Source: JBFMDN01 sp040753915 (GTDB lineage: Bacteria; Desulfobacterota; Desulfomonilia; Desulfomonilales; Desulfomonilaceae). Taken from it: a stretch of 64,000 nt of DNA. The notes under the pieces were generated by a model. The model made no database searches. It saw only the letters and a program-made list of their open reading frames with translations, and was not told the origin of the DNA. The DNA is taken from assembly GCA_040753915.1 (NCBI GenBank), contig JBFMDN010000014.1, forward strand, positions 33,361 to 97,360, given 5' to 3'. Position 1 is the first letter of the stretch; each line of letters opens with the position of its first letter. The translations under genes were made by a program, and so were the position numbers. Of this stretch, positions 45,125 to 53,972 are shown in pieces.

Positions 45125-46982
45125 GCCTCGCATCCTCTATGTGGATGACGAAAAAGAAAACCTCACGAATTTCAAATATGTGTTCAGGCGGGACTACGAA
45201 ATCCACCTCGCCGCTTCCGCTACCGAGGCATACGAGATTATGCATCGGTACGAAATCCACGTCGTAATTGCGGATCAGAGAATGCCAGGAGAGTCCGGTG
45301 TCGAGTTTCTCGAAAGAATCGTCCCGCAATATCCGGACACGATGCGGATCATACTCACCGGGTACAGCGATATCGACGCGGTCATCCAGGCCATCAACAA
45401 GAGCAAGATCTATTACTATCTCCAGAAGCCGTGGGACGAAGGCGAATTGCGGATGGTGATCGACAATGCCGTCAAGCTGTACCAGGCTGGATCGGAAACG
45501 AGCCGCCTGGTGGAGAGCCTTCGGCAGCAGGGACATTCGTTAGAAAGTGAAGTGGCAAGGCTGCAACAACAGGTTGAGGAGAAGGCCAGACTTCTCGACG
45601 AGATCAGAAGCTCCCGGGAACAGCTACAGGTGAGCGACGAACGACTCCGGGCAATCTTCGAGGCCGCACAAGATTGTATTTTCGTCAAAGACCGCTTCTT
45701 GAGATATACGCACTTGAACCCCAGCATGCTGAAGTTATTTCAAATTCAACCGGATGACATCATAGGCCGAACCGACGATCTGCTCTTCCGCGACGATCTT
45801 CCGGAAAGCCTAAGAAGTCTCGAACAACGTGTGCTTGAAGGGCAACCTATAGAAGCGGAGTATGCCGTTGATATCAATGGAAGTCGTATAGTCCTTAGTT
45901 CCACGAGGACGCCGATAAGAGACTCCGCCGGGACCATAGTGGGAATCTGCGGCATCCTGAGGGATGTGACCGGTCGCAGGCCCCTCGCTTCCGATGGGGA
46001 TCTGGAGCCCCCTCAGTATGTCTCCACGGCCATGAAGGCTACCTTGCGGCAGCTTCTTCTGGCTGCCCCAAGCGACAGCACCGTGCTCTTCCTCGGTGAG
46101 AGCGGGAGTGGCAAGGATTTTCTTGCAAGATTCCTCCACGAACGGTCCCGACGTGCCGGCGGACCGTTCTATGCAATCAACTGCGCTGCGTTGGCTTCGG
46201 AGCTTGTTGAGTCAGAGTTGTTCGGGCATGAGCCCGGCGCGTTCACTGGATCCAGGGGACGCAAGCGCGGGCTCGTCGAGTTGGCGGAGGGCGGGACGCT
46301 TTTGCTCAACGAAATCGGCGAGCTTGCCTGGCCCATTCAGGCCAAGCTCCTGACGTTCCTGGACACGAAATCGTTCACGCGGGTCGGCGGTGAACAACCA
46401 GTGGTGGTCAATGCAAGAATCCTGGCCGCCACCAACAAGGACCTCAATATGGAAGCCCGATCCGGCAGGTTCCGCCAGGACCTCTTCTACCGCCTGAACG
46501 TCTTCCCCATAGTCGTTCCTCCCCTCAGACAGAGAATCGAAGACGTCCCTGCTCTTGTTAAAGATCTCTTAACGCGACTCTCAGCTCGCTTCGGCCTGAG
46601 TCGTATCCCATTTCTCGAACCTGGCTGCCTGGAATTGTTAAGCAGATACCATTGGCCCGGAAACGTTCGAGAACTGGAGAACGTCCTTGAGAGGGCACTG
46701 ATACTGTGCGGTTCGAACGTGATCGCCAAGTCCGCGCTTGTCTTGTCTCAGGATGGAAATGGAGACCTAGACCCAAGGGGAGGGGAGAAGCATGTTGCCA
46801 ACCTTAGCGAGGGCTCGCGACTCAATGATGTGGTGGATCAGACCAAATCGTCCTTGATTTCTGCCGCATTGCGGAAATGCGACGGCAATGTGACGAAGGC
46901 CGCGGCTGTTCTGGGCATTTCGAGAGGATCTCTAAAGCACTACCTACGCCGTCTGAATATCGAGAGAGGGGAGATTGCGTAA
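45102..46982 (+). CDS. response regulator with PAS and sigma-54 AAA+ activator domains
   Basis: The start codon lies 23 bases inside the upstream gene, so translation is coupled. The 626-residue protein has a receiver (about 9-125, ADQRMPGESG with the phosphoacceptor Asp), a coiled coil, a PAS domain (about 180-290), and an AAA+ domain with Walker A GESGSGKD (near 331) and GAFTGS (near 380, GAFTGA in most). A Fis-type helix-turn-helix follows (KAAAVLGISRGSLKHYLRRL). Phosphorylation should let it bind upstream sites and open sigma-54 promoters. A strong match lies 215 bases after its stop. Confidence 0.92.
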   Translation: MSRIQGGKPRILYVDDEKENLTNFKYVFRRDYEIHLAASATEAYEIMHRYEIHVVIADQRMPGESGVEFLERIVPQYPDTMRIILTGYSDIDAVIQAINKSKIYYYLQKPWDEGELRMVIDNAVKLYQAGSETSRLVESLRQQGHSLESEVARLQQQVEEKARLLDEIRSSREQLQVSDERLRAIFEAAQDCIFVKDRFLRYTHLNPSMLKLFQIQPDDIIGRTDDLLFRDDLPESLRSLEQRVLEGQPIEAEYAVDINGSRIVLSSTRTPIRDSAGTIVGICGILRDVTGRRPLASDGDLEPPQYVSTAMKATLRQLLLAAPSDSTVLFLGESGSGKDFLARFLHERSRRAGGPFYAINCAALASELVESELFGHEPGAFTGSRGRKRGLVELAEGGTLLLNEIGELAWPIQAKLLTFLDTKSFTRVGGEQPVVVNARILAATNKDLNMEARSGRFRQDLFYRLNVFPIVVPPLRQRIEDVPALVKDLLTRLSARFGLSRIPFLEPGCLELLSRYHWPGNVRELENVLERALILCGSNVIAKSALVLSQDGNGDLDPRGGEKHVANLSEGSRLNDVVDQTKSSLISAALRKCDGNVTKAAAVLGISRGSLKHYLRRLNIERGEIA

Positions 46983-46984
46983 CT

Positions 46985-46999
46985 GGCCAGATTCTGACC
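46985..46999. promoter_or_regulatory. imperfect dyad, candidate activator-binding site 1
   Basis: GGCCAGATTCTGACC is an imperfect inverted repeat that closely resembles the second site 86 bases downstream (12-13 of 15 bases shared). It lies just after the activator stop and about 212 bases upstream of the -24 element, a usual enhancer distance for sigma-54 activators. Confidence 0.45.
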
Positions 47000-47070
47000 G
47001 CAGATGGCAATCCAGTGGCCACCTACAACCCACCGATTCGTCAGGCATCTCGTTGCCATGAATATTTGTA

Positions 47071-47085
47071 GGCCAAATTCTGGCC
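47071..47085. promoter_or_regulatory. near-perfect dyad, candidate activator-binding site 2
   Basis: GGCCAAATTCTGGCC has perfect GGCCA/TGGCC arms around AATTC. It lies about 126 bases upstream of the -24 element of the sigma-54 promoter and is the better of the two similar sites. Confidence 0.5.
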
Positions 47086-47196
47086 GCTGCCGCCACGCAC
47101 TTGGGCTTCACCATAGCCAGCATTTCTGTCAAATTAGACTGCCCAACCTCCTGTAATTTCATCAGACAAGACCGTGCAACGGTTCCCCATGTCTCA

Positions 47197-47212
47197 TGGC
47201 ACGGGACCTGCT
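47197..47212 (+). promoter_or_regulatory. sigma-54 promoter of the transporter/acyl-CoA operon
   Basis: TGGCACGGGACCTGCT matches TGGCACG-N4-TTGCW with only one mismatch (C for the first T before GC). The GG and GC pairs have correct 10-base spacing. It lies about 65 bases before the ATG of the substrate-binding protein gene and shortly after a sigma-54 activator gene. Confidence 0.75.
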
Positions 47213-47275
47213 ACAAGATCGAAGACTTCCATCACTCCTCCGAACCACGGACATCCACAGAAAGGAGAATATTCA

Positions 47276-48532
47276 ATGAAAGTCCGTACCGCGTGGTCAG
47301 GCAGCATGGTCCTCCTGATTGTGGGACTAGTGCTGTGCCTCTGGACATCGGGATCTGTTCGGGCCGAGGAACCGTACAAGATCGGGGTTCTTCAGCCATT
47401 TAGCGGCCCCTACTCCATCTACGGAGAGGAGGCATACGCCGCCTGCCAAGTGGCTGCGGATCAACTCAATGCCGCCGGCGGAATACTGGGGAGAAAGGTC
47501 GCTCTGGTTCAAAAGGACACCAAGGGAGACGTTGCAACAGGGGTTCGTCAAGCGAATGACATGATCCTCCGGGACAAAGTGGATGCGATTGTAGGCCCCA
47601 CATCGAGCGCGGTCTTGCTTGGGGTTATCGAGGTGACCAAAGAGCAAAAGATGATCCACATATCGAGCATAGCCAACACGGAGCAGGCGACCCTGGAACG
47701 GATTCATCCGTACTATTTCCAGGTGGTTCCCAACTCGCACATGGAATCGCAGGCGATTGCGAACTATCTCAAGTCGGTGGATTTCAAGACGTACGTGACG
47801 ATTGCATTGGATTATGAGTGGGGCCACTCGACTGTTGCCCTGCTCAAGAAGGAACTGGAGAAAGCGAAGCCCGAGGCGAAGTTGATCGGCGAGTATTGGC
47901 CTCCACTGAAGGAAACCAATTTCTCTTCTTATATCACCGCCACGATGAATCTTAAGCCGGACATGGTGGTTGGAATACTCGCGGGAAGCGCATATCAGAC
48001 ATTTATCCGCCAGGCACGTGGGTACAAGTTCTTCGACAAAACGGCCTTTCTTACTCACGGGTTTGAAGGCGACGTCATGGCCCTGGGCAAGGAGTTCCCT
48101 GAGGGGATGCGGGTTTACAGTCGGGCGGCGTTCTACGCAATCAACACCCCGCAGATGAAAGAGTTTATAGATGCATACAAGAAGATCACTCAGAAGTACC
48201 CTACCTGCTGGGCAATACTCAGCTACGATTCAGTCATGGCTCTCGCAAATGCGGCAAAGAAAGCCGGGGGCTTCGATCGGGACGCCATTGCAAAAGCCCT
48301 TGAAACAACAGAATGCGACACTCTTCGCGGCAAATTGTCGTTTCGCGCCATCGATCACCAGATGAACAGTCCCGAATATTTTGCCACAAGCTACTTCGAT
48401 CAGGAAAAGGGGTTTTGCCTAGGTAAGGATCCGGTAGTGGTTCCTGGAGAATCGCTCTTCCGAAGCGCTGATGAAGTGAAGAAGATCAGGGAGGCAAAGG
48501 GCATTCAATTTGTTCCCTGGTCGCAGAAGTAG
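47276..48532 (+). CDS. livK: ABC transporter substrate-binding protein, branched-chain amino acid type (LivK-like)
   Basis: The ATG at 47276 follows AAAGGAG and gives 418 residues with a signal peptide (VLLIVGLVLCLWTSGSVRA). The mature start (YKIGVLQPFSGPYSIYGEEA) and later blocks (VDAIVGPTSSAVLLGVIEVT, YYFQVVPNSHMESQAIANYL, LIGEYWPP) are those of type 1 periplasmic binding proteins of the Liv/HAAT family. Such proteins bind amino acids, amides or aromatic acids. The neighbouring acyl-CoA ligases suggest an organic acid ligand, but the sequence does not show which. The upstream frame start at 47174 is not used. Confidence 0.92.
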   Translation: MKVRTAWSGSMVLLIVGLVLCLWTSGSVRAEEPYKIGVLQPFSGPYSIYGEEAYAACQVAADQLNAAGGILGRKVALVQKDTKGDVATGVRQANDMILRDKVDAIVGPTSSAVLLGVIEVTKEQKMIHISSIANTEQATLERIHPYYFQVVPNSHMESQAIANYLKSVDFKTYVTIALDYEWGHSTVALLKKELEKAKPEAKLIGEYWPPLKETNFSSYITATMNLKPDMVVGILAGSAYQTFIRQARGYKFFDKTAFLTHGFEGDVMALGKEFPEGMRVYSRAAFYAINTPQMKEFIDAYKKITQKYPTCWAILSYDSVMALANAAKKAGGFDRDAIAKALETTECDTLRGKLSFRAIDHQMNSPEYFATSYFDQEKGFCLGKDPVVVPGESLFRSADEVKKIREAKGIQFVPWSQK

Positions 48533-48740
48533 GCAAGAGCACACTGCATGCGCTCAGCCCCGTTGAGTGCGTTCCACACCTCGTGCACGTCGCGTGGCAA
48601 GGACAGGGACGGGGGCCAAACCTTCCTTGAACAAAGCTGAATCGAGCACGCACCCTGATTTATGAAATGGCGTGCCAAGGCGCAGGGCCCGTAGGGTTGC
48701 AGGGCCCTGGTCGCCAGCAAAACCGACATCCGTGGGAGGC

Positions 48741-49625
48741 ATGGTGGAGCTAATCATCAACCAAGTATTCAGCGGACTGGTTAGAGCGTCACTGTATTTC
48801 CTCGTGACGTCTGGGCTCACCTTGTTGTTCGGCGTGGTCGGCACTCTGAACATGGCGCATTTCAGTCTGTACATGATCGCATCTTATTTCACGTGGACAT
48901 TTCACAACCTGCTTATGGATTACCGCTTCTCTTTCTGGGCCGCTTTCGTCCTCTCCGCAATGACGATGGCCGTGTTGGGCATCGTCATCGAGAAACTGGT
49001 GATGCGCCGTCTCTATGAGAGAGAGCTTGGTGAACAGCTCCTCATCACCTTCGCCATGGTCTACATCCTCGACGACATTACCCTGGTGGCGTGGGGGTCG
49101 ACCCCGCTATTTGTTTCCAGGCCGGACATTCTCACAACCATTGTGACCGTGGGGACGATCAACCTGCCGGCATCGGATATTTTCATTCTGTTGCTTGGCC
49201 TGGCCTCAGGGTGTGCAACATGGTACTTGCTGGCCCGTACGAGCACTGGCAGGATACTGCGCGCAGCCTACTCCTACAAGGAGATGTTGCCAGCGCTGGG
49301 GATCCCCATCCACAGGACATACATGGGCATCTTTGTCTTGAGCGTTGTCCTCGCAAGTATCGCCGGGTCAGCGTGGACCATGATGGGAATGGTGGACTTG
49401 GGACAGGCGCATTCCCTGCTCATTGAATCTTTCTGCGTAATGGTCATCGGGGGCATGGGCAGTTTCGCAGGCACCGCTCTCAGCGCTGTTATATGCGGTC
49501 TAACCTATTCCTTTGCCATATTGTATGTCCCCAAAATAGCCACCCTGCTCATATTTGCCCTGGCCGGCATCATTCTCATAGTCCGGCCGTGGGGACTGCT
49601 GGGACAAGCGGGCAGGTTGCACTAA
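48741..49625 (+). CDS. livH: ABC transporter permease, LivH type
   Basis: The ATG at 48741 gives 294 residues (a GTG at 48744 may have better spacing to GGGAGG). The protein is a polytopic permease with the LivH-type start (LIINQVFSGLVRASLYFLVTSG), TLLFGVVGTLNMAHF, the cytoplasmic loop region (TGRILRAAYSYKEMLPALGI) and FCVMVIGGMGSFAGTAL. It pairs with the LivM-type protein encoded next to form the membrane channel. About 210 bases of non-coding sequence separate it from livK. Confidence 0.92.
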   Translation: MVELIINQVFSGLVRASLYFLVTSGLTLLFGVVGTLNMAHFSLYMIASYFTWTFHNLLMDYRFSFWAAFVLSAMTMAVLGIVIEKLVMRRLYERELGEQLLITFAMVYILDDITLVAWGSTPLFVSRPDILTTIVTVGTINLPASDIFILLLGLASGCATWYLLARTSTGRILRAAYSYKEMLPALGIPIHRTYMGIFVLSVVLASIAGSAWTMMGMVDLGQAHSLLIESFCVMVIGGMGSFAGTALSAVICGLTYSFAILYVPKIATLLIFALAGIILIVRPWGLLGQAGRLH

Positions 49626-49648
49626 CGGACGAGAGGCTGGCTGATCTG

Positions 49649-50593
49649 ATGAGAACGAAGTGGCTGATACCCTCCTGCAGCGTGGCAGTACTCGCTCTTC
49701 CGGGAGTGGTGCTTGGAGAATTCTGGGTGAAAGTCGCTACCGAAGCAGTTATCATGGTGCTTTTTGCGGCGAGCTTCTCCCTGTTATATGGACAAACAGG
49801 TCTCCTCTCCTTCGGCCAAGGCGCCTATTTTGCCGTTGGTGCCTATGGATTTGCTCTGTCCATGACAAGCCTCCACCTGGCGTTTCCCCTGTGTTTGCTC
49901 ATCGGGATCGTGAGCGCCGCTCTGTGGGCTTGGCTCACAGGATATCTCTGCGTGCGCTTGGCGGGCATATATTTCGCCATAATGACGGTCGTTGTAGCCC
50001 AATCCACCTTCTACGTCATTTTTCAGGGCTATGGGATTACCGGTGGTGACAATGGGATTCAAGGCTTGATTCCGCCGGGGGCACTCCAGAACCCTAGGGT
50101 ATACTACTTCTTCACGTTGGTCATCGTCGGGGTCTCCTATTACGCATATTACAGACTGGTCGGATCTCCTTTCGGCCTGTCACTTAGGTCGATCCGAGAG
50201 AATCCGACCCGGGCGCGGTTCGTGGGAATAGACGTGAGAAAACACACACTGAAAGCATTTGTGTTGTCCGGGATGTTCGCCGGCATTTCAGGCGTGCTAT
50301 TTGCCCCGTTCACTCGGACAGTCGTTCCCCAAATGGCAGACTGGATGGCCTCGGGCAAGGCAGTGTTTATGGGGATTCTTGGAGGAGCAGCGCATTTGCT
50401 AGGCCCTCTCGTGGGGGCCTCCGTCTGGGTTTTCCTCGATGCCTTCGTGTCCGGCTTCACCGTGCATTGGCCTTTGATCATTGGTCTGCTGATCTTTCTC
50501 ATCGTGTTTTTCGTTCCTGGTGGCTTGACTGGACTGATAGCGTCCTACGCGGGCAACCCGGACGCCCACGATGAACGGGGACAGATCTCATGA
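49649..50593 (+). CDS. livM: ABC transporter permease, LivM type
   Basis: The ATG at 49649, 23 bases after the livH stop, gives 314 residues. The frame is open further upstream inside livH, but that part is not a membrane protein. LivM features are LLYGQTGLLSFGQGAYFAVGAYG, GIYFAIMTVVVAQ, GITGGDNGIQGL and the conserved cytoplasmic segment LRSIRENPTRARFVGIDV. The C-terminus reads GLLIFLIVFFVPGGLTGL. The livG start overlaps its stop by four bases (ATGA). Confidence 0.92.
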   Translation: MRTKWLIPSCSVAVLALPGVVLGEFWVKVATEAVIMVLFAASFSLLYGQTGLLSFGQGAYFAVGAYGFALSMTSLHLAFPLCLLIGIVSAALWAWLTGYLCVRLAGIYFAIMTVVVAQSTFYVIFQGYGITGGDNGIQGLIPPGALQNPRVYYFFTLVIVGVSYYAYYRLVGSPFGLSLRSIRENPTRARFVGIDVRKHTLKAFVLSGMFAGISGVLFAPFTRTVVPQMADWMASGKAVFMGILGGAAHLLGPLVGASVWVFLDAFVSGFTVHWPLIIGLLIFLIVFFVPGGLTGLIASYAGNPDAHDERGQIS

Positions 50594-51348
50594 GCGAGAT
50601 TCTCCGCACTGAAAAGTTGACCATGCGTTTTGGAGGAGTGGTGGCGGTCTCGACGGTCGATCTCGTCGTAAATCGCTCGGAAATTTGTGCGGTGATCGGT
50701 CCCAACGGGGCAGGAAAGAGCACTCTGTTCAACGTCATAACCCAGTACTTGGAGCCTACATCGGGCAAAGTATATTTTGAGGGTGAGGAAATAGTAGGTA
50801 CACCCCCGCATGTCATCTGCCGGAAAGGTTTGGCCAGGTCGTTCCAATTGACGAACATATACCCGCGACTCACGGTATTCGAAAGCGTCCAAATGTCTCT
50901 TCTCTCGATCGAAGGACTTGGCGGTAGCTTGTTCCGTTCGACCAAGAAGTTGCTCAGAGAAGAGACCGAGCGGATACTGGGCATGGTAGGCCTAATGGAT
51001 CAGAGACATGTGAACGGCAACCTCCTGTCTCACGGGGACAAGAAACGGTTGGAACTGGCCATTTCGCTGGGGACGAGGCCAAAGATGCTCCTGATGGATG
51101 AGCCGACCGCTGGCATGGCTCCCGACGAAACCTGGGCGTTGGTCGAGCTGGTGGACAAGCTTCGAAACGAAGAGGATTTGACGGTGCTCTTCACGGAGCA
51201 CGACATGGACGTGGTGTTCGACATCGCGGACAAGCTCGTTGTCTTGCATCAGGGAGTAAAAATCGCCGAGGGTGCTCCCGAGGAAGTACAGAAGGATGCG
51301 AGGGTGCGAGAATGCTATCTCGGGGTCCAGCAGAGCGCCGAGCAATAG
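50590..51348 (+). CDS. livG: ABC transporter ATP-binding protein, LivG type
   Basis: The 252-residue ATPase begins at an ATG overlapping the livM stop. It has Walker A (GPNGAGKST), the LivG-type stretch (RKGLARSFQLTNIYPRLTVFESV), a signature variant LLSHGDKKRLELA where LSGGQ is usual, Walker B (LLMDEPTAGMAPDE) and a switch His in FTEHDMDVVFDIAD. It energises transport together with the LivF-type ATPase downstream. Confidence 0.93.
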   Translation: MSEILRTEKLTMRFGGVVAVSTVDLVVNRSEICAVIGPNGAGKSTLFNVITQYLEPTSGKVYFEGEEIVGTPPHVICRKGLARSFQLTNIYPRLTVFESVQMSLLSIEGLGGSLFRSTKKLLREETERILGMVGLMDQRHVNGNLLSHGDKKRLELAISLGTRPKMLLMDEPTAGMAPDETWALVELVDKLRNEEDLTVLFTEHDMDVVFDIADKLVVLHQGVKIAEGAPEEVQKDARVRECYLGVQQSAEQ

Positions 51349-51378
51349 GCTTGTTTCCGAGAAGCGTGAGGAGAGTGG

Positions 51379-52173
51379 ATGATCCTCAGGGTTGAGTCGA
51401 TTCATACATATTATGGGACGAGTCACATTCTGTTTGGAGTGAGCCTCGAGATGGAAGAGGGCGAGGCCGTGGCTCTTTTGGGACGCAATGGCGCAGGCAA
51501 GACCACCTCGCTGAGAAGCATTATGGGGCTAACTCCTCCGCGGGAGGGCAAGGTGCTCTTCATGGGAACGGACATTTCCCGCAAGCCGGTTCATGTCATT
51601 TCCCGGATGGGCATGGGGTACGTGCCCGAAAATCGTATGATTTTCCCCGACCTTACCGTCCGGGAAAACCTCATGATCGGTGTGGACCCGAAGCAGTCGG
51701 GATCATTCACGATTGACAGTGCCTTCCACATGTTTCCGAGGCTCAAGGAAATGAAAGGTCGCCCTGGCGGCATGATGAGCGGCGGAGAACAGCAGATGCT
51801 CGCGATAGCGCGAAGCCTGATGATCAATCCCAAAATTCTCCTGTTGGATGAGCCCCTCGAAGGATTGAGCCCTATGGTCGTGCAGGAAGTGGGGACTGCT
51901 GTCAAGCGACTGAAAGAAGAGCGACTTCTCTCAATACTGCTGTGCGAGCAAAATGTCGGCTTTGCGATGGAGCTGTGCAGCCGCGTGTACATCATAGACA
52001 AAGGAACGATCAAGTTCGAGGGCTCAACGTCGGAATTCAGGGACAATCAGGATATTCAGCACAGGTACTTGGCGGTGCATGGAGGGGGGAGCAGGAGACG
52101 GCGGAGAGCGTTTCCCGGCCCCGATGTCGAGTCCCGTGGCGAAATGCGCCACAGCCAACTGGAAGAATCCTGA
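51379..52173 (+). CDS. livF: ABC transporter ATP-binding protein, LivF type
   Basis: GAGGAGAGTGG precedes the ATG. The 264-residue ATPase has the LivF-type start (VESIHTYYGTSHILFGVSLE), Walker A (GRNGAGKTT), GMGYVPENRMIFPDLTVREN, signature MSGGEQQMLAIARSLM, Walker B (LLLDEPLEGLSP) and LCEQNVGFAMEL. The last 25 residues are basic and unlike LivF, possibly a tail extended by a lost stop. It completes the five-gene transporter. Confidence 0.92.
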   Translation: MILRVESIHTYYGTSHILFGVSLEMEEGEAVALLGRNGAGKTTSLRSIMGLTPPREGKVLFMGTDISRKPVHVISRMGMGYVPENRMIFPDLTVRENLMIGVDPKQSGSFTIDSAFHMFPRLKEMKGRPGGMMSGGEQQMLAIARSLMINPKILLLDEPLEGLSPMVVQEVGTAVKRLKEERLLSILLCEQNVGFAMELCSRVYIIDKGTIKFEGSTSEFRDNQDIQHRYLAVHGGGSRRRRRAFPGPDVESRGEMRHSQLEES

Positions 52174-52303
52174 GACATTACGTCCGTGGCTTCTCGGCAA
52201 AGTCGTGACTGCCGTCCGCCCCAGAGCAGACACGTCGGCTTTGCATTGCGCCGTGCACTCGAGCAAGAAAGGGGCGAAAAACAGTCAGGAGGATCATGGA
52301 ACG

Positions 52304-53830
52304 ATGCACACCATCGGTTCAATGCTGGACGCGGTTGCGCGTTACGAGCCGGAAAAGGCTGCTGTACTTTTCGAGGGTCAGCGCGTCACCTATAGTGATG
52401 TAAACCGAGAAGCGAACAAGCTTGCCAACGGACTAAGGGCACGAGGAATCGTCCCGGGCGACCGAGTGTTGCTGTTCATGACCAACTCCCTGACGCTCGT
52501 GATTGCGTATTTCGCGATACTCAAAGCAGGCGCCATCGTTGTCCCGCTAAATGTGATGTTTCGCCGTCATGAAATAGAGTACATAGGCCGCGATACCTCG
52601 GCAAGCGCGATTATCGCCGATGAGGATCTGTGGCAGAGGGAGCGAGGGGTCAGAGAAGCATTGCCGGTTCTGAAGCACGTACTCGTGCGCGGCACTGCTG
52701 AGGACGATTCCGAGAATAGTCTTTCCAGCGCTATTGCGAACCAGACTGAACCTCCTGACATTCCGGTGCACTTGGACGACATTGCCAGCATCATCTATAC
52801 GTCCGGCACGACCGGTCGCCCCAAAGGCGCTACCCAAACCCATCGCTCGATCCTGTCGAACGTCCAGGGGTGTTGTACGAGGAACAAATTCTCGCGTGAG
52901 GACCGCCTACTCTGTGCGCTTCCCCTGTTCAACAACTTTGCCATTAACGTGGTCATGATGTCGGCTTTTGCTTCCGGTGCAACACTCGTGGTGGTAGATC
53001 GCTTCGACGCCCGCAAAGTCCTCGACCACATATCTGGGTACCAGTGTACGTATTTCGCCGGCACGCCTACAATGTTCGCTTACTTGCTTCAGGAGTACAA
53101 CCCTGCCACGGATCGAATCGAATCGTTGCGCTTGACCAGTTCAGGCGGAGCACATTGCGCGGCGAGCCTGGTTTCCCAAGTGCAGGAAACCTTCGGAACA
53201 GCCCACCTGGACGGGTACGGGCAAACTGAGGCCTGCGGCTTTACTACGCTCAATCCCCTTGTCGGGGTGCGCAAGGTTAACTCGGTCGGGGTGCCGTTAT
53301 CCAACATCTGGATCAAGATCGTATCCGATGACGGACACGAGATGCCGAGCGGCGAAATAGGTGAAATAGTGGAGAAGGGTGACGCATTCTCAATTCACCG
53401 GTACTGGAACAGACCGGAAATCAATGAGGAAGTCTATCGCGACGGTTGGTTCCACACGGGAGACATGGGATATGTGGACGCTGACGGCTACCTCTATGTG
53501 GTGGACCGAAAACACGATGTCATCATTACTGGTGGTGCCAATATCTACCCGGCCGAAGTGGAGGGAGTTCTCTACTCTCATCCGAAGGTCGCGATGGCCG
53601 CTGTCGTTGGGGTTCCCGATCCCGTAAAGGGCGAGCTAGCCAAGGCCTTTATCATTCTGAAAAAGGGAGAAGAAGCCACCGAGGATGAAATCATCCAATT
53701 CGCTCGGGATCGCATGGCCAAGTACAAGGCGCCGCGGTCAGTCGAGTTCGTGGATTCTCTGCCACAGGGTCCTACAGGAAAGATTCTCAAGCGAGAGCTC
53801 AGGGACCGGATCTCGAAAGGGGACCGTTGA
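52304..53830 (+). CDS. AMP-forming acyl-CoA ligase (first copy)
   Basis: The ATG at 52304, after AGGAGG, gives 508 residues. The upstream frame is open to 52079, but that extension is not protein-like. ANL-superfamily motifs are present: SIIYTSGTTGRPKGATQTH (about 162-180), GYGQTEACGF (near 303), YRDGWFHTGDMGYVD, DRKHDVIITGG and the C-terminal catalytic lysine in PTGKILKREL. It activates a carboxylic acid with ATP and CoA. The transporter upstream suggests the acid is taken up first. The acid cannot be told from sequence. Confidence 0.9.
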   Translation: MHTIGSMLDAVARYEPEKAAVLFEGQRVTYSDVNREANKLANGLRARGIVPGDRVLLFMTNSLTLVIAYFAILKAGAIVVPLNVMFRRHEIEYIGRDTSASAIIADEDLWQRERGVREALPVLKHVLVRGTAEDDSENSLSSAIANQTEPPDIPVHLDDIASIIYTSGTTGRPKGATQTHRSILSNVQGCCTRNKFSREDRLLCALPLFNNFAINVVMMSAFASGATLVVVDRFDARKVLDHISGYQCTYFAGTPTMFAYLLQEYNPATDRIESLRLTSSGGAHCAASLVSQVQETFGTAHLDGYGQTEACGFTTLNPLVGVRKVNSVGVPLSNIWIKIVSDDGHEMPSGEIGEIVEKGDAFSIHRYWNRPEINEEVYRDGWFHTGDMGYVDADGYLYVVDRKHDVIITGGANIYPAEVEGVLYSHPKVAMAAVVGVPDPVKGELAKAFIILKKGEEATEDEIIQFARDRMAKYKAPRSVEFVDSLPQGPTGKILKRELRDRISKGDR

Positions 53831-53972
53831 AGTTCGCAGAACCGGTCGCGCAGCAGGACGCGAACATCCCAGGACCTGACGTCCCTGGGAAGGCTCGGTG
53901 ATCGCACCGCGAGTATCGAGGACACACGGTGGGATGTACGCTCCCCGATGCATGAACATACGAAAGGGCTTC

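Noticed and set aside
52079..52303. Upstream extension of the first AMP-ligase
   Set aside because: The extension overlaps livF, is not protein-like, and the ATG at 52304 has an AGGAGG upstream.
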